Source: Chersky-840 sp963811775 (lineage in GTDB: Bacteria > Actinomycetota > Acidimicrobiia > Acidimicrobiales > UBA8190). Taken from it: a DNA stretch of 64,000 bases. The stretch's first letter is position 1. Each line of letters opens with the position of its first letter. Both the position numbers and the translations under genes were made by a program. Shown piece by piece: positions 1 to 7,861 of this stretch. Under the pieces are notes generated by a model. The model did not search any database. It had not been told where the DNA came from and saw only the letters and a list, made by a program, of their open reading frames with translations. The stretch lies in assembly GCA_963811775.1 (NCBI GenBank), contig CAWESO010000007.1, positions 81,308-145,307 of the forward strand. The letters are read 5' to 3'.

Positions 1-38
1 TCGTCGACCTGATCAAGGAGGTCCAGGCATGTGCGTGA
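1..38 (+). CDS. C-terminal end of an upstream gene (partial)
   Basis: An open frame enters the window and ends with TGA at 36-38, encoding VDLIKEVQACA. It would overlap the hypC start at 29 by ten bases, in line with the tight packing of the following genes. Only eleven codons are visible, so the product cannot be named. From the position it is probably another hydrogenase-maturation gene. Confidence 0.3.
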   Translation, partial: VDLIKEVQACA

Positions 39-289
39 GCCGTCTGCATCGTGTGCTGCGCGGCGCGGGTCCCGGGGCCGTCGACGTCGAGGACGTCAAC
101 GGAACCGTCCACCGCGTCTCGTTGCTCGCCCTCGATGGTCCGGCACCAGCCGCCGGGGAGTGGCTCGTCGTCCACAGCGGTTATGCCATCGACCGCGTCG
201 ACTCAGCCGACGCGGAGGCCGTGGCGACCGAGCTCCGGCTGCATGCGACCCCGGCGGCCCGCACCGTCGCCGGCGGGGCCAACCCGTGA
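29..289 (+). CDS. hypC: HypC/HupF-family hydrogenase maturation chaperone
   Basis: This 86-residue protein begins Met-Cys (MCVSRLHRVL), the hallmark of HypC/HupF. In that family Cys2, exposed after Met removal, helps deliver the Fe(CN)2CO group to the [NiFe]-hydrogenase large subunit together with HypD. The length is normal for the family and the central beta-rich part (VHRVSLLALDG, WLVVHSGYAI) fits its OB-like fold. A good ribosome site (aaggagg) lies about 7 nt before ATG at 29. The stop overlaps the next gene by four bases (GTGA at 286-289). The hydrogenase itself must lie upstream of the window. The family call is firm; the pathway is inferred from the family. Confidence 0.85.
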   Translation: MCVSRLHRVLRGAGPGAVDVEDVNGTVHRVSLLALDGPAPAAGEWLVVHSGYAIDRVDSADAEAVATELRLHATPAARTVAGGANP

Positions 290-1344
290 ACCGCGACCCG
301 ACCTCGACAGCCGGTACCGCCGAGCAGGGCGGTGCCGAGAAACGGCCTGGCACGAGCGCTGGCCTCCCCGGCGTGGTCGTGGCCGGCATGACCGCGCTCA
401 TCAGTGGATTGTCGGTCTTCGTCAATAGCTACGGCGTCCACTCGATCGCGTCCCCGTCGGTGTACACGACGGCGAAGAACCTGGTGGCGACGCTCGTCCT
501 CGCCGCTGTCGCATTGGTGGCGTGGGGCATTCGACGTCGGAGCTGGGGCGCATTCGCCGCACGGTTCGTCGCCACCACCACAGACCGGGGATCTCCTGGG
601 CAAGCATCGACCAGCTGGCGCACCTGGCGGCCGGCCCGTTGGGTCGGACTGGCGTACGTCGGCATCGTCGGCGGTGGTATCGCTTTCGTCCTGTTCTTCA
701 ATGGATTGGCCGACACGACAGCCTCGCCTGCGGCCTTCTGGCACGACACGCTCGTCGTGTGGGTGGCGGTGCTCGCCCCGTTCTTCCTGCGCGAACGAGT
801 GGCGTGGTGGAACGTCGCCGCCATCGCCGTGCTCGTCATCGGCCAGGTCGCCATCGCGGGCGGCGCCGGTCACCTCGCCGCCGATCGAGGTGAGCTGCTC
901 GTGCTCGCCGCAACCTTGCTGTGGGCCGTCGAGGTCGTCGTGGCCAAGCTCTTGCTGGTTGAGGTCGCCCCGGCCGCCCTCGCCCTGGTCAGGATGGGGA
1001 TCGGGGCGCTCACCCTGGTCATCTATCTTGCGGCCACCGGCACGTTGCACGTTCTCGTGGCCTTTCACGGCACGCAGGTCGGGTGGGCCCTTCTGACCGG
1101 CCTGTTGCTGGCGACCTACGTCGGGACCTGGATGACCGCCCTGGCCAGGGCCCGGGCCGTCGACGTCACCTCGGTGCTCGTCGCAAGCGCGCTCATCACC
1201 GCTCTCCTGCAAGCTGCGGCCGGGACGACCTCGCTCGCACCCCAGGCACTCGGTCTCCTTCTCGTCGCCGCCGGGGCGAGCATCGTGATCGGGGCGAGCC
1301 TCCGGCATCGGAAGGCACTCAGGCGCGAGACGGTCGGCGGATGA
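286..1344 (+). CDS. EamA/DMT-family transporter
   Basis: The protein has about ten hydrophobic segments in two repeated halves, as in the drug/metabolite (EamA) superfamily. I chose GTG at 286, which overlaps the hypC stop as GTGA; a longer frame opening at 31 runs antiparallel in reading frame to hypC and would give an unlikely Arg-rich N-terminus. The start gives 352 residues, with about 25 polar residues before the first membrane segment near GVVVAGMTALISG. The substrate is unknown. Because it sits between hypC and a DUF6390 gene, nickel or another hydrogenase-related solute is possible but not shown. It ends in an ATGA overlap with the next gene. Confidence 0.75.
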   Translation: MNRDPTSTAGTAEQGGAEKRPGTSAGLPGVVVAGMTALISGLSVFVNSYGVHSIASPSVYTTAKNLVATLVLAAVALVAWGIRRRSWGAFAARFVATTTDRGSPGQASTSWRTWRPARWVGLAYVGIVGGGIAFVLFFNGLADTTASPAAFWHDTLVVWVAVLAPFFLRERVAWWNVAAIAVLVIGQVAIAGGAGHLAADRGELLVLAATLLWAVEVVVAKLLLVEVAPAALALVRMGIGALTLVIYLAATGTLHVLVAFHGTQVGWALLTGLLLATYVGTWMTALARARAVDVTSVLVASALITALLQAAAGTTSLAPQALGLLLVAAGASIVIGASLRHRKALRRETVGG

Positions 1345-2132
1345 GACGCGACCCATCCTCTGTCGCGACGGGCCCACCCGGCCCTGTCCTGTTCGCCCGG
1401 TATGCGTATCCCCCGAACGCGCTGGGCTACTGCGGACCCGCGGACCCCGCAGAGCTCTTTGGCATGGCTTCGGAGGGAGCCGATCTGCAGGGACTCAGCC
1501 AAAAGGCAGCCCGATTCGAAGGGGCATGGCCGTACCTGGAGCTGATCGCGGGGTGCAACGGCATCAAAGAACCACTCGACCGACGCGTCGTCGAGGCCTA
1601 CTGGACCGGCAACGAGTTGGTGACACGCGTGCCAACGTCCGCATTGATGACGTCGCTCGACGACCGGTTCGCGCGCAGGACTGGGCAGCTCCTCGCCTCG
1701 GTGACAGAGGCGGCGCCTGGGGGTGTCCCCCAACACAACTTCCACGTCTTCGCCGTGTACCCGTGGCTTGGGCTCCTCCGCGCCGGCATGGAGGGGCCAC
1801 CGCTCGAGGTCCTGGACCGCTGTCGCATTCGCTGGGGGTCCGTCCAGGCGATTGCCGGCGATCTCGTCACGGTTCGCAGCCGGCCCCTTTGTTTCGATGG
1901 TTCACGCCTCAGGCTCGGAGCCGAGCAGACCGAGTCTGTCCGGCGCAGTGTTGACGGGATTGCCGTCGGCGCCGATCTCCACCCCGGCGACGTCGTCTCA
2001 CTTCATTGGGATTGGGTTTGTGACCGCCTGTCGCCCTCGGCCTTGCGATGGCTCCGGTACTGCACGTGGCGCAACCTCGATGCCGTCAACGCCCTCTCCC
2101 GACCGGGCCCCGCCGCAGTCTGCGATGCGTGA
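1341..2132 (+). CDS. DUF6390-family protein
   Basis: This 263-residue protein starts with a conserved block, LFARYAYPPNALGYCGPAD, which I recognise as DUF6390, an actinobacterial family often found near [NiFe]-hydrogenase maturation genes. No catalytic motif is obvious. Further conserved-looking segments are NGIKEPLDRRVVEAYWTGN, PQHNFHVFAVYPWLGLLR and the C-terminal VSLHWDWVCDRLS. The start at 1341 overlaps the transporter stop (ATGA) and the stop overlaps the next start (GTGA at 2129-2132), so the four genes look co-translated. A role in hydrogenase assembly or quality control is inferred from context only. Confidence 0.7.
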   Translation: MRRDPSSVATGPPGPVLFARYAYPPNALGYCGPADPAELFGMASEGADLQGLSQKAARFEGAWPYLELIAGCNGIKEPLDRRVVEAYWTGNELVTRVPTSALMTSLDDRFARRTGQLLASVTEAAPGGVPQHNFHVFAVYPWLGLLRAGMEGPPLEVLDRCRIRWGSVQAIAGDLVTVRSRPLCFDGSRLRLGAEQTESVRRSVDGIAVGADLHPGDVVSLHWDWVCDRLSPSALRWLRYCTWRNLDAVNALSRPGPAAVCDA

Positions 2133-2833
2133 TCCGCCGGATGGCGAGCTCGGCACCCAGGCCCGATCATCCTGAGGACGATCATGGTCTTCTGCGCCAG
2201 CCGAATCCGCTCACCGGCGCCTGGCCCGAGACCGTGGTGCGCAGAGCAACGTCTCGCGACGTCTCCCCCGTAGCAGCGGTACTCGGACGGGCCATGGAGG
2301 ACGACCCGGGAATCTGCTGGATGTTCCCCCGCTCCCGAACACGGGCACGGCTCTTGCCTCGGGTCTTCTCGGCCATGATCGATCACCTGTACCTGCCTGC
2401 CGGCGAGGTGTATACGACCGACGACCATGCCGCCGCGGCACTCTGGCTCCCGCCGGGGACCATCGCGCCGGCGCCCTCCGAGCTCGTACGCCTGGCGGCG
2501 CGCAAGGCGCTGCTGTTTCCTCTGGCGGGTCGCGCGCTGTGGCGAGCTCCCGGACTGGCCGGACTCCTCAACGCAAACCGCCCCAGCGAACCCCATTACT
2601 ACCTGGCTCTACTCGGGACCGATCCGCCCCGACAGGGCCACGGAATCGGCTCCGCCATGCTTTTGTCTCAACTAACCCGATGCGACGCCGAGGGGCGACC
2701 CGTCTACCTCGAGTCATCAAACCGGCGTAACCTCGCGCTGTACGCCCGCCGTGGATTTGAGGTCACCAAGGAATTGCGGTTGAAACGCAATGGACCATCC
2801 ACGTGGTTGATGTGGCGAGAGCCGGAACGTTGA
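2129..2833 (+). CDS. GNAT-family N-acetyltransferase
   Basis: This 234-residue protein has a C-terminal GNAT core. The acetyl-CoA loop is GTDPPRQGHGIGSAML (the Q/RxxGxG/A pattern), followed by VYLESSNRRNLALYARRGFEV, the usual beta5-alpha4 region with a Tyr near the end of the fold. The N-terminal part (ATSRDVSPVAAVLGRAMEDD) is typical of this GNAT subgroup. I chose GTG at 2129 because it overlaps the DUF6390 stop as GTGA; ATG at 2141 is an alternative. The acceptor substrate is unknown. It is the last gene of the hypC operon. Confidence 0.75.
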   Translation: MIRRMASSAPRPDHPEDDHGLLRQPNPLTGAWPETVVRRATSRDVSPVAAVLGRAMEDDPGICWMFPRSRTRARLLPRVFSAMIDHLYLPAGEVYTTDDHAAAALWLPPGTIAPAPSELVRLAARKALLFPLAGRALWRAPGLAGLLNANRPSEPHYYLALLGTDPPRQGHGIGSAMLLSQLTRCDAEGRPVYLESSNRRNLALYARRGFEVTKELRLKRNGPSTWLMWREPER

Positions 2834-2970
2834 ACCGGCACGACTGACGGCTCGCGTGGGCACATCGATTCTCGAGTCACACCCGACGCCTGTGACTCAG
2901 CACCGCCGTCCCTCTTCCATCGACCGGGGGTCCCACCGACACCCAGGCAGGGCACCGGTCAGGGCGACTT

Positions 2971-2984
2971 GTGACCTCTGACCC
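2971..2984 (+). promoter_or_regulatory. DosR-like box upstream of the 3075 gene
   Basis: The sequence GTGACCTCTGACCCT matches the repeated motif GKGACYTTCGRCCCT found through this window. It ends 90 nt before the ATG at 3075. Nineteen bases starting here differ at only two positions from the site at 7796. Its function is inferred from recurrence. Confidence 0.6.
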
Positions 2985-3074
2985 TGGTCGGACCGCACCG
3001 CACCAACGAGGATGGGCGGTGGGACGCCCCGGTTTGAACAGGTAGAACGTGAGACGAGGAAAGGGGAACCGACC

Positions 3075-3317
3075 ATGCATCTGGAAATGACGATGGAGCA
3101 GGCCCAGGCGCTCAACACGCTCCTCGAGCAGTCCCTGCGGGAGCTGAGCCATGAGATCGCCGCCACTGACAACGCCGCATACCGGACCGATCTGAGCGAC
3201 TACCGCGACCGCCTGGTGCACGTCAGAGAAGCGCTCAGCCGACTGCTGGCAGAGGCCCCGGCTGTCTCGGCCCCGCCTCCGGGATTCGTCCATGAGCTTG
3301 CCCACCCCGGAGACTGA
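3075..3317 (+). CDS. Small helical protein of unknown function
   Basis: This is an 80-residue, acidic and strongly helical protein (MEQAQALNTLLEQSLRELSH, then SDYRDRLVHVREALSRLLAE) with a short proline-rich tail. It has no signal peptide or membrane segment. The heptad-like Leu spacing suggests a helical hairpin or coiled-coil dimer. ATG at 3075 has a good ribosome site (aggaaagggg). It lies before PEP synthase and carries a DosR-like box 90 nt upstream, so it is probably a stress-induced small protein. I do not recognise the family. Confidence 0.65.
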   Translation: MHLEMTMEQAQALNTLLEQSLRELSHEIAATDNAAYRTDLSDYRDRLVHVREALSRLLAEAPAVSAPPPGFVHELAHPGD

Positions 3318-3463
3318 CAGGTCGTTATGGCACCGCTGGGGCCCATTCGGGTACTGCGTCCGCACGCTCGAAAGGCCCGCCGGCCGACGCCGAGTCGTCC
3401 CCATCACGGCTCGCTCTCGATCACGATCAAGCATCGTTCGGCCTGACAAGAGGAGGAGCTGAC

Positions 3464-5902
3464 ATGGACATGATTCGTTGGTTCGACAGCATCTCTCTCG
3501 ATGACGCGCCACAGGTAGGAGGCAAGGGGGCAAATCTCGGCGAGCTGACCGCCGCCAAGCTACCGGTGCCGCCGGGATTCGTGATCACGAGCGACGCCTT
3601 CCTTGACGCCATCGATCGAAGCGGGGCGCGCCGAAAGCTCCGCCAGGTGATCGAGGGCGCCGACCCCGACGACCCCACCAGCCTGACCGCCTGCGCGCAG
3701 CAGGCTCAGGAGCTCCTGCATGCGACGCCCGTGCCCGACGATCTCGCTGACGCCGTCCGCGCCGCCTATCACCGCCTGGGAGCCGGCACACGAGTGGCGG
3801 TGCGCTCTTCGGGGACGAGCGAGGACAGCGCGGGCACGTCGTTTGCCGGCATGAACGCCACCTTCACCAACGTGGCAGACGATGACGAGTTGCTCGCCCG
3901 GGTGGTGGACTGCTGGGCGTCGCTGTACGGGGAGCGGGTGATCTCGTACCGGGCCAGCCAACGGGTCAGCGACGAACCGTCGTTGGCCGTGGTCGTCCAG
4001 CAGATGATCCCCTCCGAACGCTCGGGCGTGATGTTCACCGTCGACCCGTCGCGGGCACATCCCGATCACATCATCATCGAAGCGGCCTTCGGTCAGGGAG
4101 AGGTCGTCGTGAGCGGCCAGGTCGAGCCTGACACCTATGTGGTGGAGCGCACGGGTCCGGCTCTGCTCAACGTGCGGGTCGGCATCAAGACTACGAAGAT
4201 CGTGCAGGGACCCGACGGCCACGACCAGCAGATCTCGCTCGATCCGAGCGAAGGGTCGCGCCGCGTCCTCTCCGACGACGAGGTGCTCGGCCTTGCCTCT
4301 CTGGGGCTGGCGGTGGAAGCACACTATGGGTCGCCTCAGGACGTCGAGTGGGCCATCGCGGGTGGACACACCTACCTCGTCCAATCAAGACCGATCACGA
4401 CGCTCGCAGGTTCCTCGTCCCCGGAGGTCGCATCCCCGAAACCGGACTCTCTGACCGCGGAGTCCGCGGGACAACCGAAGGTCCTGGTCTCGGGGTTGGC
4501 CGCGTCCGCGGGTCGGGCGTCGGGCCGCGTCAGGGTGCTTCACTCCCCCGCCGAGGGCGACCTGCTCCAGACCGGAGAGATCCTGGTGGCGTCGATGACC
4601 AGTCCGGACTGGGTCCCCACCATGCGTCGAGCGGCGGCGCTCGTGACCGACGGCGGCGGCATGACGTGTCACGCCGCCATCGTGACCCGCGAGCTCGGTG
4701 TGCCGTGCGTCGTGGGGGCACGCAACGCTACCACCGTGCTCCGCGACGGGGAATTGGTGACCGTGGACGGAGCCAAAGGTGAGGTCTACGAAGGAGAGGT
4801 GTCGCCGCTAGCCGCCGGCCCGACGCCCGAGACGGCGGGCATGCATCAGACGGCGTCCGTGACGGGGCCAGGCGTGGCACCGGGAGCCGCATCGGTGCTC
4901 GCCACTCGGCTGTATGTAAACCTCGCCATCGCCGAGCACGCCGAGGAAGTCGCATCAATGGATGTCGACGGCGTCGGGTTGCTCCGGGCCGAGTTCATGG
5001 TCGTTGACGCTCTGCGCGGGGTGCACCCGCGGCTCCTCCTCGAGCGCGGGGAGGAGAAGGCCTTTGTCGACTCGATGTCAGCGTCACTTCTTCGCATCAC
5101 CCGCGCTTTCGCGCCTCGGCCCGTCGTGTATCGCAGCATCGATTTCCGGACCAATGAGTTCCGCAGCCTCGAAGGTGGGGAACGTTTCGAACCCCAGGAA
5201 GAGAACCCCATGATCGGGTATCGCGGCTGCTACCGCTACGTGCAGGAGCCCGACCTCTTCCGCCTCGAGCTCGACGTTCTCGCCAAGGTGATCGAACAGA
5301 CGCCGAACCTGCGGCTCATGATCCCGTTCGTTCGCACGAAATGGGAGCTCGAAGCCTGCCTCGACATCGTCGACACGAGCCCGGTTGCAGGAGCGCTGCC
5401 CGTGTGGGTCATGGCCGAGGTGCCCTCCGTCGCCTTCTTCATCCCGCAGTACGCGGCGATGGGCATCGACGGCGTGTCGATCGGGAGCAACGACCTCACG
5501 CAGCTCATGCTCGGCGTGGACCGCGACTCCGAGGTCTGTGCCGACCTCTTCGACGAGGCAGACCCCGCCGTCCTCGACGCCATCGGCCGCATCATCCACG
5601 GGTGCCAGGAGGCGGGCATCACCTCGTCATTGTGTGGCCAGGCGCCGTCCAACCGACCCGAGTTCGCCGAACACCTGGTGCGGCTGGGGATCACCTCGAT
5701 CTCGGTCAACCCCGACGCCGTGGCCGCCGTCAGGCAGTCCATCGCCACCGCGGAGTGGCGGCTCCTGCTCGAGGCCGCGGCCCCCGAGCGGGACCACGGC
5801 CACGGTGCGACTCTGGTGGCGCCACGATCACATGGCCGGAGTCGGTTCGCGGCGCGCTCGGGGGACACCTCCTCCTCAGGGCGAGGTCTCGGCCTTCGAT
5901 AG
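3464..5902 (+). CDS. ppsA: Phosphoenolpyruvate synthase
   Basis: This 812-residue enzyme should convert pyruvate, ATP and water to PEP, AMP and phosphate. The N-terminal ATP-grasp domain (about 1-330) contains VGGKGANLGEL and VRSSGTSEDSAGTSFAG. The swivelling phosphohistidine domain carries GGGMTCHAAIVTRELG with catalytic His at about residue 403. The C-terminal PEP/pyruvate TIM barrel has GVGLLRAEFM, MIGYRGCYRY, GSNDLTQLMLG and the acid/base Cys in SSLCGQAPS. About 35 residues beyond the barrel (from roughly 778) are low-complexity and Ser/Arg-rich, which is unusual. A ribosome site (gaggaggag) precedes ATG 3464. No clear DosR-like box was found in the 146 nt upstream. Confidence 0.93.
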   Translation: MDMIRWFDSISLDDAPQVGGKGANLGELTAAKLPVPPGFVITSDAFLDAIDRSGARRKLRQVIEGADPDDPTSLTACAQQAQELLHATPVPDDLADAVRAAYHRLGAGTRVAVRSSGTSEDSAGTSFAGMNATFTNVADDDELLARVVDCWASLYGERVISYRASQRVSDEPSLAVVVQQMIPSERSGVMFTVDPSRAHPDHIIIEAAFGQGEVVVSGQVEPDTYVVERTGPALLNVRVGIKTTKIVQGPDGHDQQISLDPSEGSRRVLSDDEVLGLASLGLAVEAHYGSPQDVEWAIAGGHTYLVQSRPITTLAGSSSPEVASPKPDSLTAESAGQPKVLVSGLAASAGRASGRVRVLHSPAEGDLLQTGEILVASMTSPDWVPTMRRAAALVTDGGGMTCHAAIVTRELGVPCVVGARNATTVLRDGELVTVDGAKGEVYEGEVSPLAAGPTPETAGMHQTASVTGPGVAPGAASVLATRLYVNLAIAEHAEEVASMDVDGVGLLRAEFMVVDALRGVHPRLLLERGEEKAFVDSMSASLLRITRAFAPRPVVYRSIDFRTNEFRSLEGGERFEPQEENPMIGYRGCYRYVQEPDLFRLELDVLAKVIEQTPNLRLMIPFVRTKWELEACLDIVDTSPVAGALPVWVMAEVPSVAFFIPQYAAMGIDGVSIGSNDLTQLMLGVDRDSEVCADLFDEADPAVLDAIGRIIHGCQEAGITSSLCGQAPSNRPEFAEHLVRLGITSISVNPDAVAAVRQSIATAEWRLLLEAAAPERDHGHGATLVAPRSHGRSRFAARSGDTSSSGRGLGLR

Positions 5903-5988
5903 GCACGGGTCGGACACAAGACGGCCCGGAACCCAGGAGTAGTGTCGAAACCTCACTGAGCTGGACAGATAGATGCGAGGAGTAGACG

Positions 5989-6444
5989 ATGGATTTGGTT
6001 GCAGTTCTGAGCGCGGCGCATGACGATTGCCTTCAAGAAGCTGTGGACGCCTTGGGGCGAGCTCACCTCAAGCATTACGAAGCGTCTGATCCTGAGTTGT
6101 CTCGGCGGCGTCTCGATGACTTATTCGACCTGGTACTTGAGTGTCTGGCGAAGAGGACTCTCGGACCGATCTGGGAGTATGCCCAACATATCGCCGAGGA
6201 GCGCTTCGACGCCGGGTTTGGTATTGCCGAGGTCCAGAGCGGGTTCAACGTGTTGGAGGAAGCGATCTGGCATGTCGTCCTCGCTCAACTACCCGCCGAT
6301 GACCTGTTCGAGGCAGCTGGGCTGGTCGGAACCATCCTCGGAGCGGGAAAGGACGCGCTGGCGCGAACCTGGGTGTCTCTCGCAACGAGCCAGCACGTCC
6401 CCTCGCTCGATCTGACCGCTCTTTTCGAGGGTGCAGCCACGTGA
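5989..6444 (+). CDS. RsbRD N-terminal-domain-like protein
   Basis: This 151-residue all-helical soluble protein has the look of the RsbRD N-terminal (globin-like sensor) domain: HLKHYEASDPELSRRRLDDL, then IAEERFDAGFGIAEVQSGFN and a final helical pair. In other proteins such domains sit in front of stressosome (RsbR/STAS) or sigma-factor signalling modules. Here it stands alone, with no STAS or kinase domain attached. ATG 5989 follows gcgaggagtagacg, a good ribosome site. The family call is from pattern recognition and could be a general helical domain instead. Confidence 0.55.
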   Translation: MDLVAVLSAAHDDCLQEAVDALGRAHLKHYEASDPELSRRRLDDLFDLVLECLAKRTLGPIWEYAQHIAEERFDAGFGIAEVQSGFNVLEEAIWHVVLAQLPADDLFEAAGLVGTILGAGKDALARTWVSLATSQHVPSLDLTALFEGAAT

Positions 6445-6638
6445 GACCGAGCGCGGCGTGAGTCACGAGGCCGACCATCGTCGTTCCCCCGATCCGGAGC
6501 TCGACACCGGGCGCACTTTGCCTTCGTAGCGGGCGGCCACGGCCCGAATGTGGCAAAGGACTCTGTTGCGTCGCGAACGTATTGTCGTAGCGTGTTCTCA
6601 TCAGTCGGGGATCCCGACCATTAGAAGGAGGCGCGTCG

Positions 6639-6845
6639 ATGCGAGCTGCCATCGGAGACAAAATTGTGGTGCGAGGTCACCGCGTTGGAGAAGCCGATCG
6701 TGACGCCGTCATTCTCGACGTCGAGGGGCCCGATGGGGGGCCGCCGTACCGGGTGCGTTGGAGCGACGACGGACACGAAGGCGTGTTCTTCCCTGGGGAA
6801 GATGCGTCCGTGGAGCACTACCCGGTGGTGACCGATCCGGAATAG
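6639..6845 (+). CDS. DUF1918-domain protein
   Basis: This 68-residue protein is one complete DUF1918 domain: MRAAIGDKIVVRGHRVGE, then RDAVILDVEGPDGGPPYRV, RWSDDGHEGVFFPGEDASVE. The family forms a small SH3-like beta barrel and is common in actinobacteria. The M. tuberculosis member Rv0569 belongs to the DosR dormancy regulon and lies two genes from Rv0571c, a relative of the 7862 gene here. A strong ribosome site (agaaggagg) precedes ATG 6639. I found no clear DosR-like box in the 194 nt upstream. The molecular function is unknown. Confidence 0.88.
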   Translation: MRAAIGDKIVVRGHRVGEADRDAVILDVEGPDGGPPYRVRWSDDGHEGVFFPGEDASVEHYPVVTDPE

Positions 6846-7205
6846 ACGCCTCATCTCCGAGAGCCGCCAAAGGGTGTCACATCACATCCGCGCTATCGGA
6901 GAACAATGACACGAGAAGGCCTGTCCCACGATTGGAGGGAATGCACGCCTGGAGTACGGGCAATCCCGCAGAGCGGTGATCACAGTGACAGATCAATCCG
7001 GCAGCGATCTCATCGTCCTGTCTTTCATCGAGAGATCGAGCTCGGAGGAGACGGCGCTGTCGTCCAGCAAGTCTATTGCTCTTGCTCGACGATCCCCGCC
7101 CTGGTTTTGCCTGCTCGTCGCTGGGTGATGCCCGGACCGAAGCGATCAATTTGCGCGTGGGCCAATTAGTGCGCTGCGATGGTGTCCTGACAAGCTGCAG
7201 ATGAG
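6846..7205. other. Intergenic stretch without a recognisable gene
   Basis: Several short open frames exist on both strands (for example GTG at 6985 on the plus strand), but none shows a domain, good codon pattern or convincing ribosome site. The stretch ends in the regulatory box at 7206 in front of the DUF3040 gene. Confidence 0.5.
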
Positions 7206-7219
7206 GTGACCTTCGACTC
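7206..7219 (+). promoter_or_regulatory. DosR-like box upstream of the DUF3040 gene
   Basis: The sequence GTGACCTTCGACTCT ends 67 nt before ATG 7287. Over twenty bases (through CTGGGAG) it differs at a single position from the box in front of the acetyl-CoA synthetase operon at 26025-26038, which lies on the opposite strand. Confidence 0.6.
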
Positions 7220-7286
7220 TGGGAGTACTCGGTCTGGCCACGTAGCGTCCAGCTCGAGAATAGGTGCTGATTGAAAGGGGTCGAAA

Positions 7287-7661
7287 ATGGCACTCTCCGA
7301 GCGCGAGCAACAGGCGTTTGAGCAGCTTGAGCAGGCGCTGCACCACGAGGACCCGATGTTCTTCCAGCGGGTGCGCGTGAAGCAGATCTTCCTTCATGCC
7401 CGAGACCGTCTCCAGCTGTCGATTGTTGGTTTGGTGACGGGTCTGGGACTGATGGTCGCCTTCTGTTTCACCACGTGGGTCGTCGTAGGTGTCATTGGCT
7501 TCCTCGTCATGATCATCTCTCTCGACAACCTCTGGGCCAAGGCGCGCCAGGGGATCGGGACGGGAGCGGACGACATCGCCCGCTCAGGTCCGATGAAAAG
7601 CTCCGCCGACGCCAATGGCGCGCGCTCCCGCCTACTGCACTGGTTCGCTCATCTCGACTGA
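7287..7661 (+). CDS. DUF3040-family small membrane protein
   Basis: This 124-residue protein begins MALSEREQQAFEQLEQAL and continues with HHEDPMFFQRVR, the classic DUF3040 opening. Two adjacent hydrophobic segments (about residues 48-63 and 65-82) form a membrane hairpin, followed by a polar cytoplasmic tail. In actinobacteria these are small membrane proteins of unknown function. A ribosome site (gaaagggg) precedes ATG 7287 and a DosR-like box lies 67 nt upstream. Confidence 0.82.
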   Translation: MALSEREQQAFEQLEQALHHEDPMFFQRVRVKQIFLHARDRLQLSIVGLVTGLGLMVAFCFTTWVVVGVIGFLVMIISLDNLWAKARQGIGTGADDIARSGPMKSSADANGARSRLLHWFAHLD

Positions 7662-7795
7662 CGCGCCTCGCAGCTACTCCTGCTCCCCCGATTTGCTGAC
7701 TCCCGCCGGGCCAAAGGGTATCGAAACTGATCCTCGTTCTCCAGGGTCGTTCTATGGGCGATGGGTGAAGATTGCCAGGAATTCAGACAAGTCAA

Positions 7796-7809
7796 GTGAC
7801 CATTGACCC
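7796..7809 (+). promoter_or_regulatory. DosR-like box upstream of the phosphoribosyltransferase/hydrolase gene
   Basis: The sequence GTGACCATTGACCCT ends 52 nt before ATG 7862. It continues CTGGTC, as does the box at 2971. Confidence 0.62.
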
Positions 7810-7861
7810 TGGTCTGAGAGGACCCAGGGAGAGACCCTGGATGTTGGACCAGGAGGTAGCC

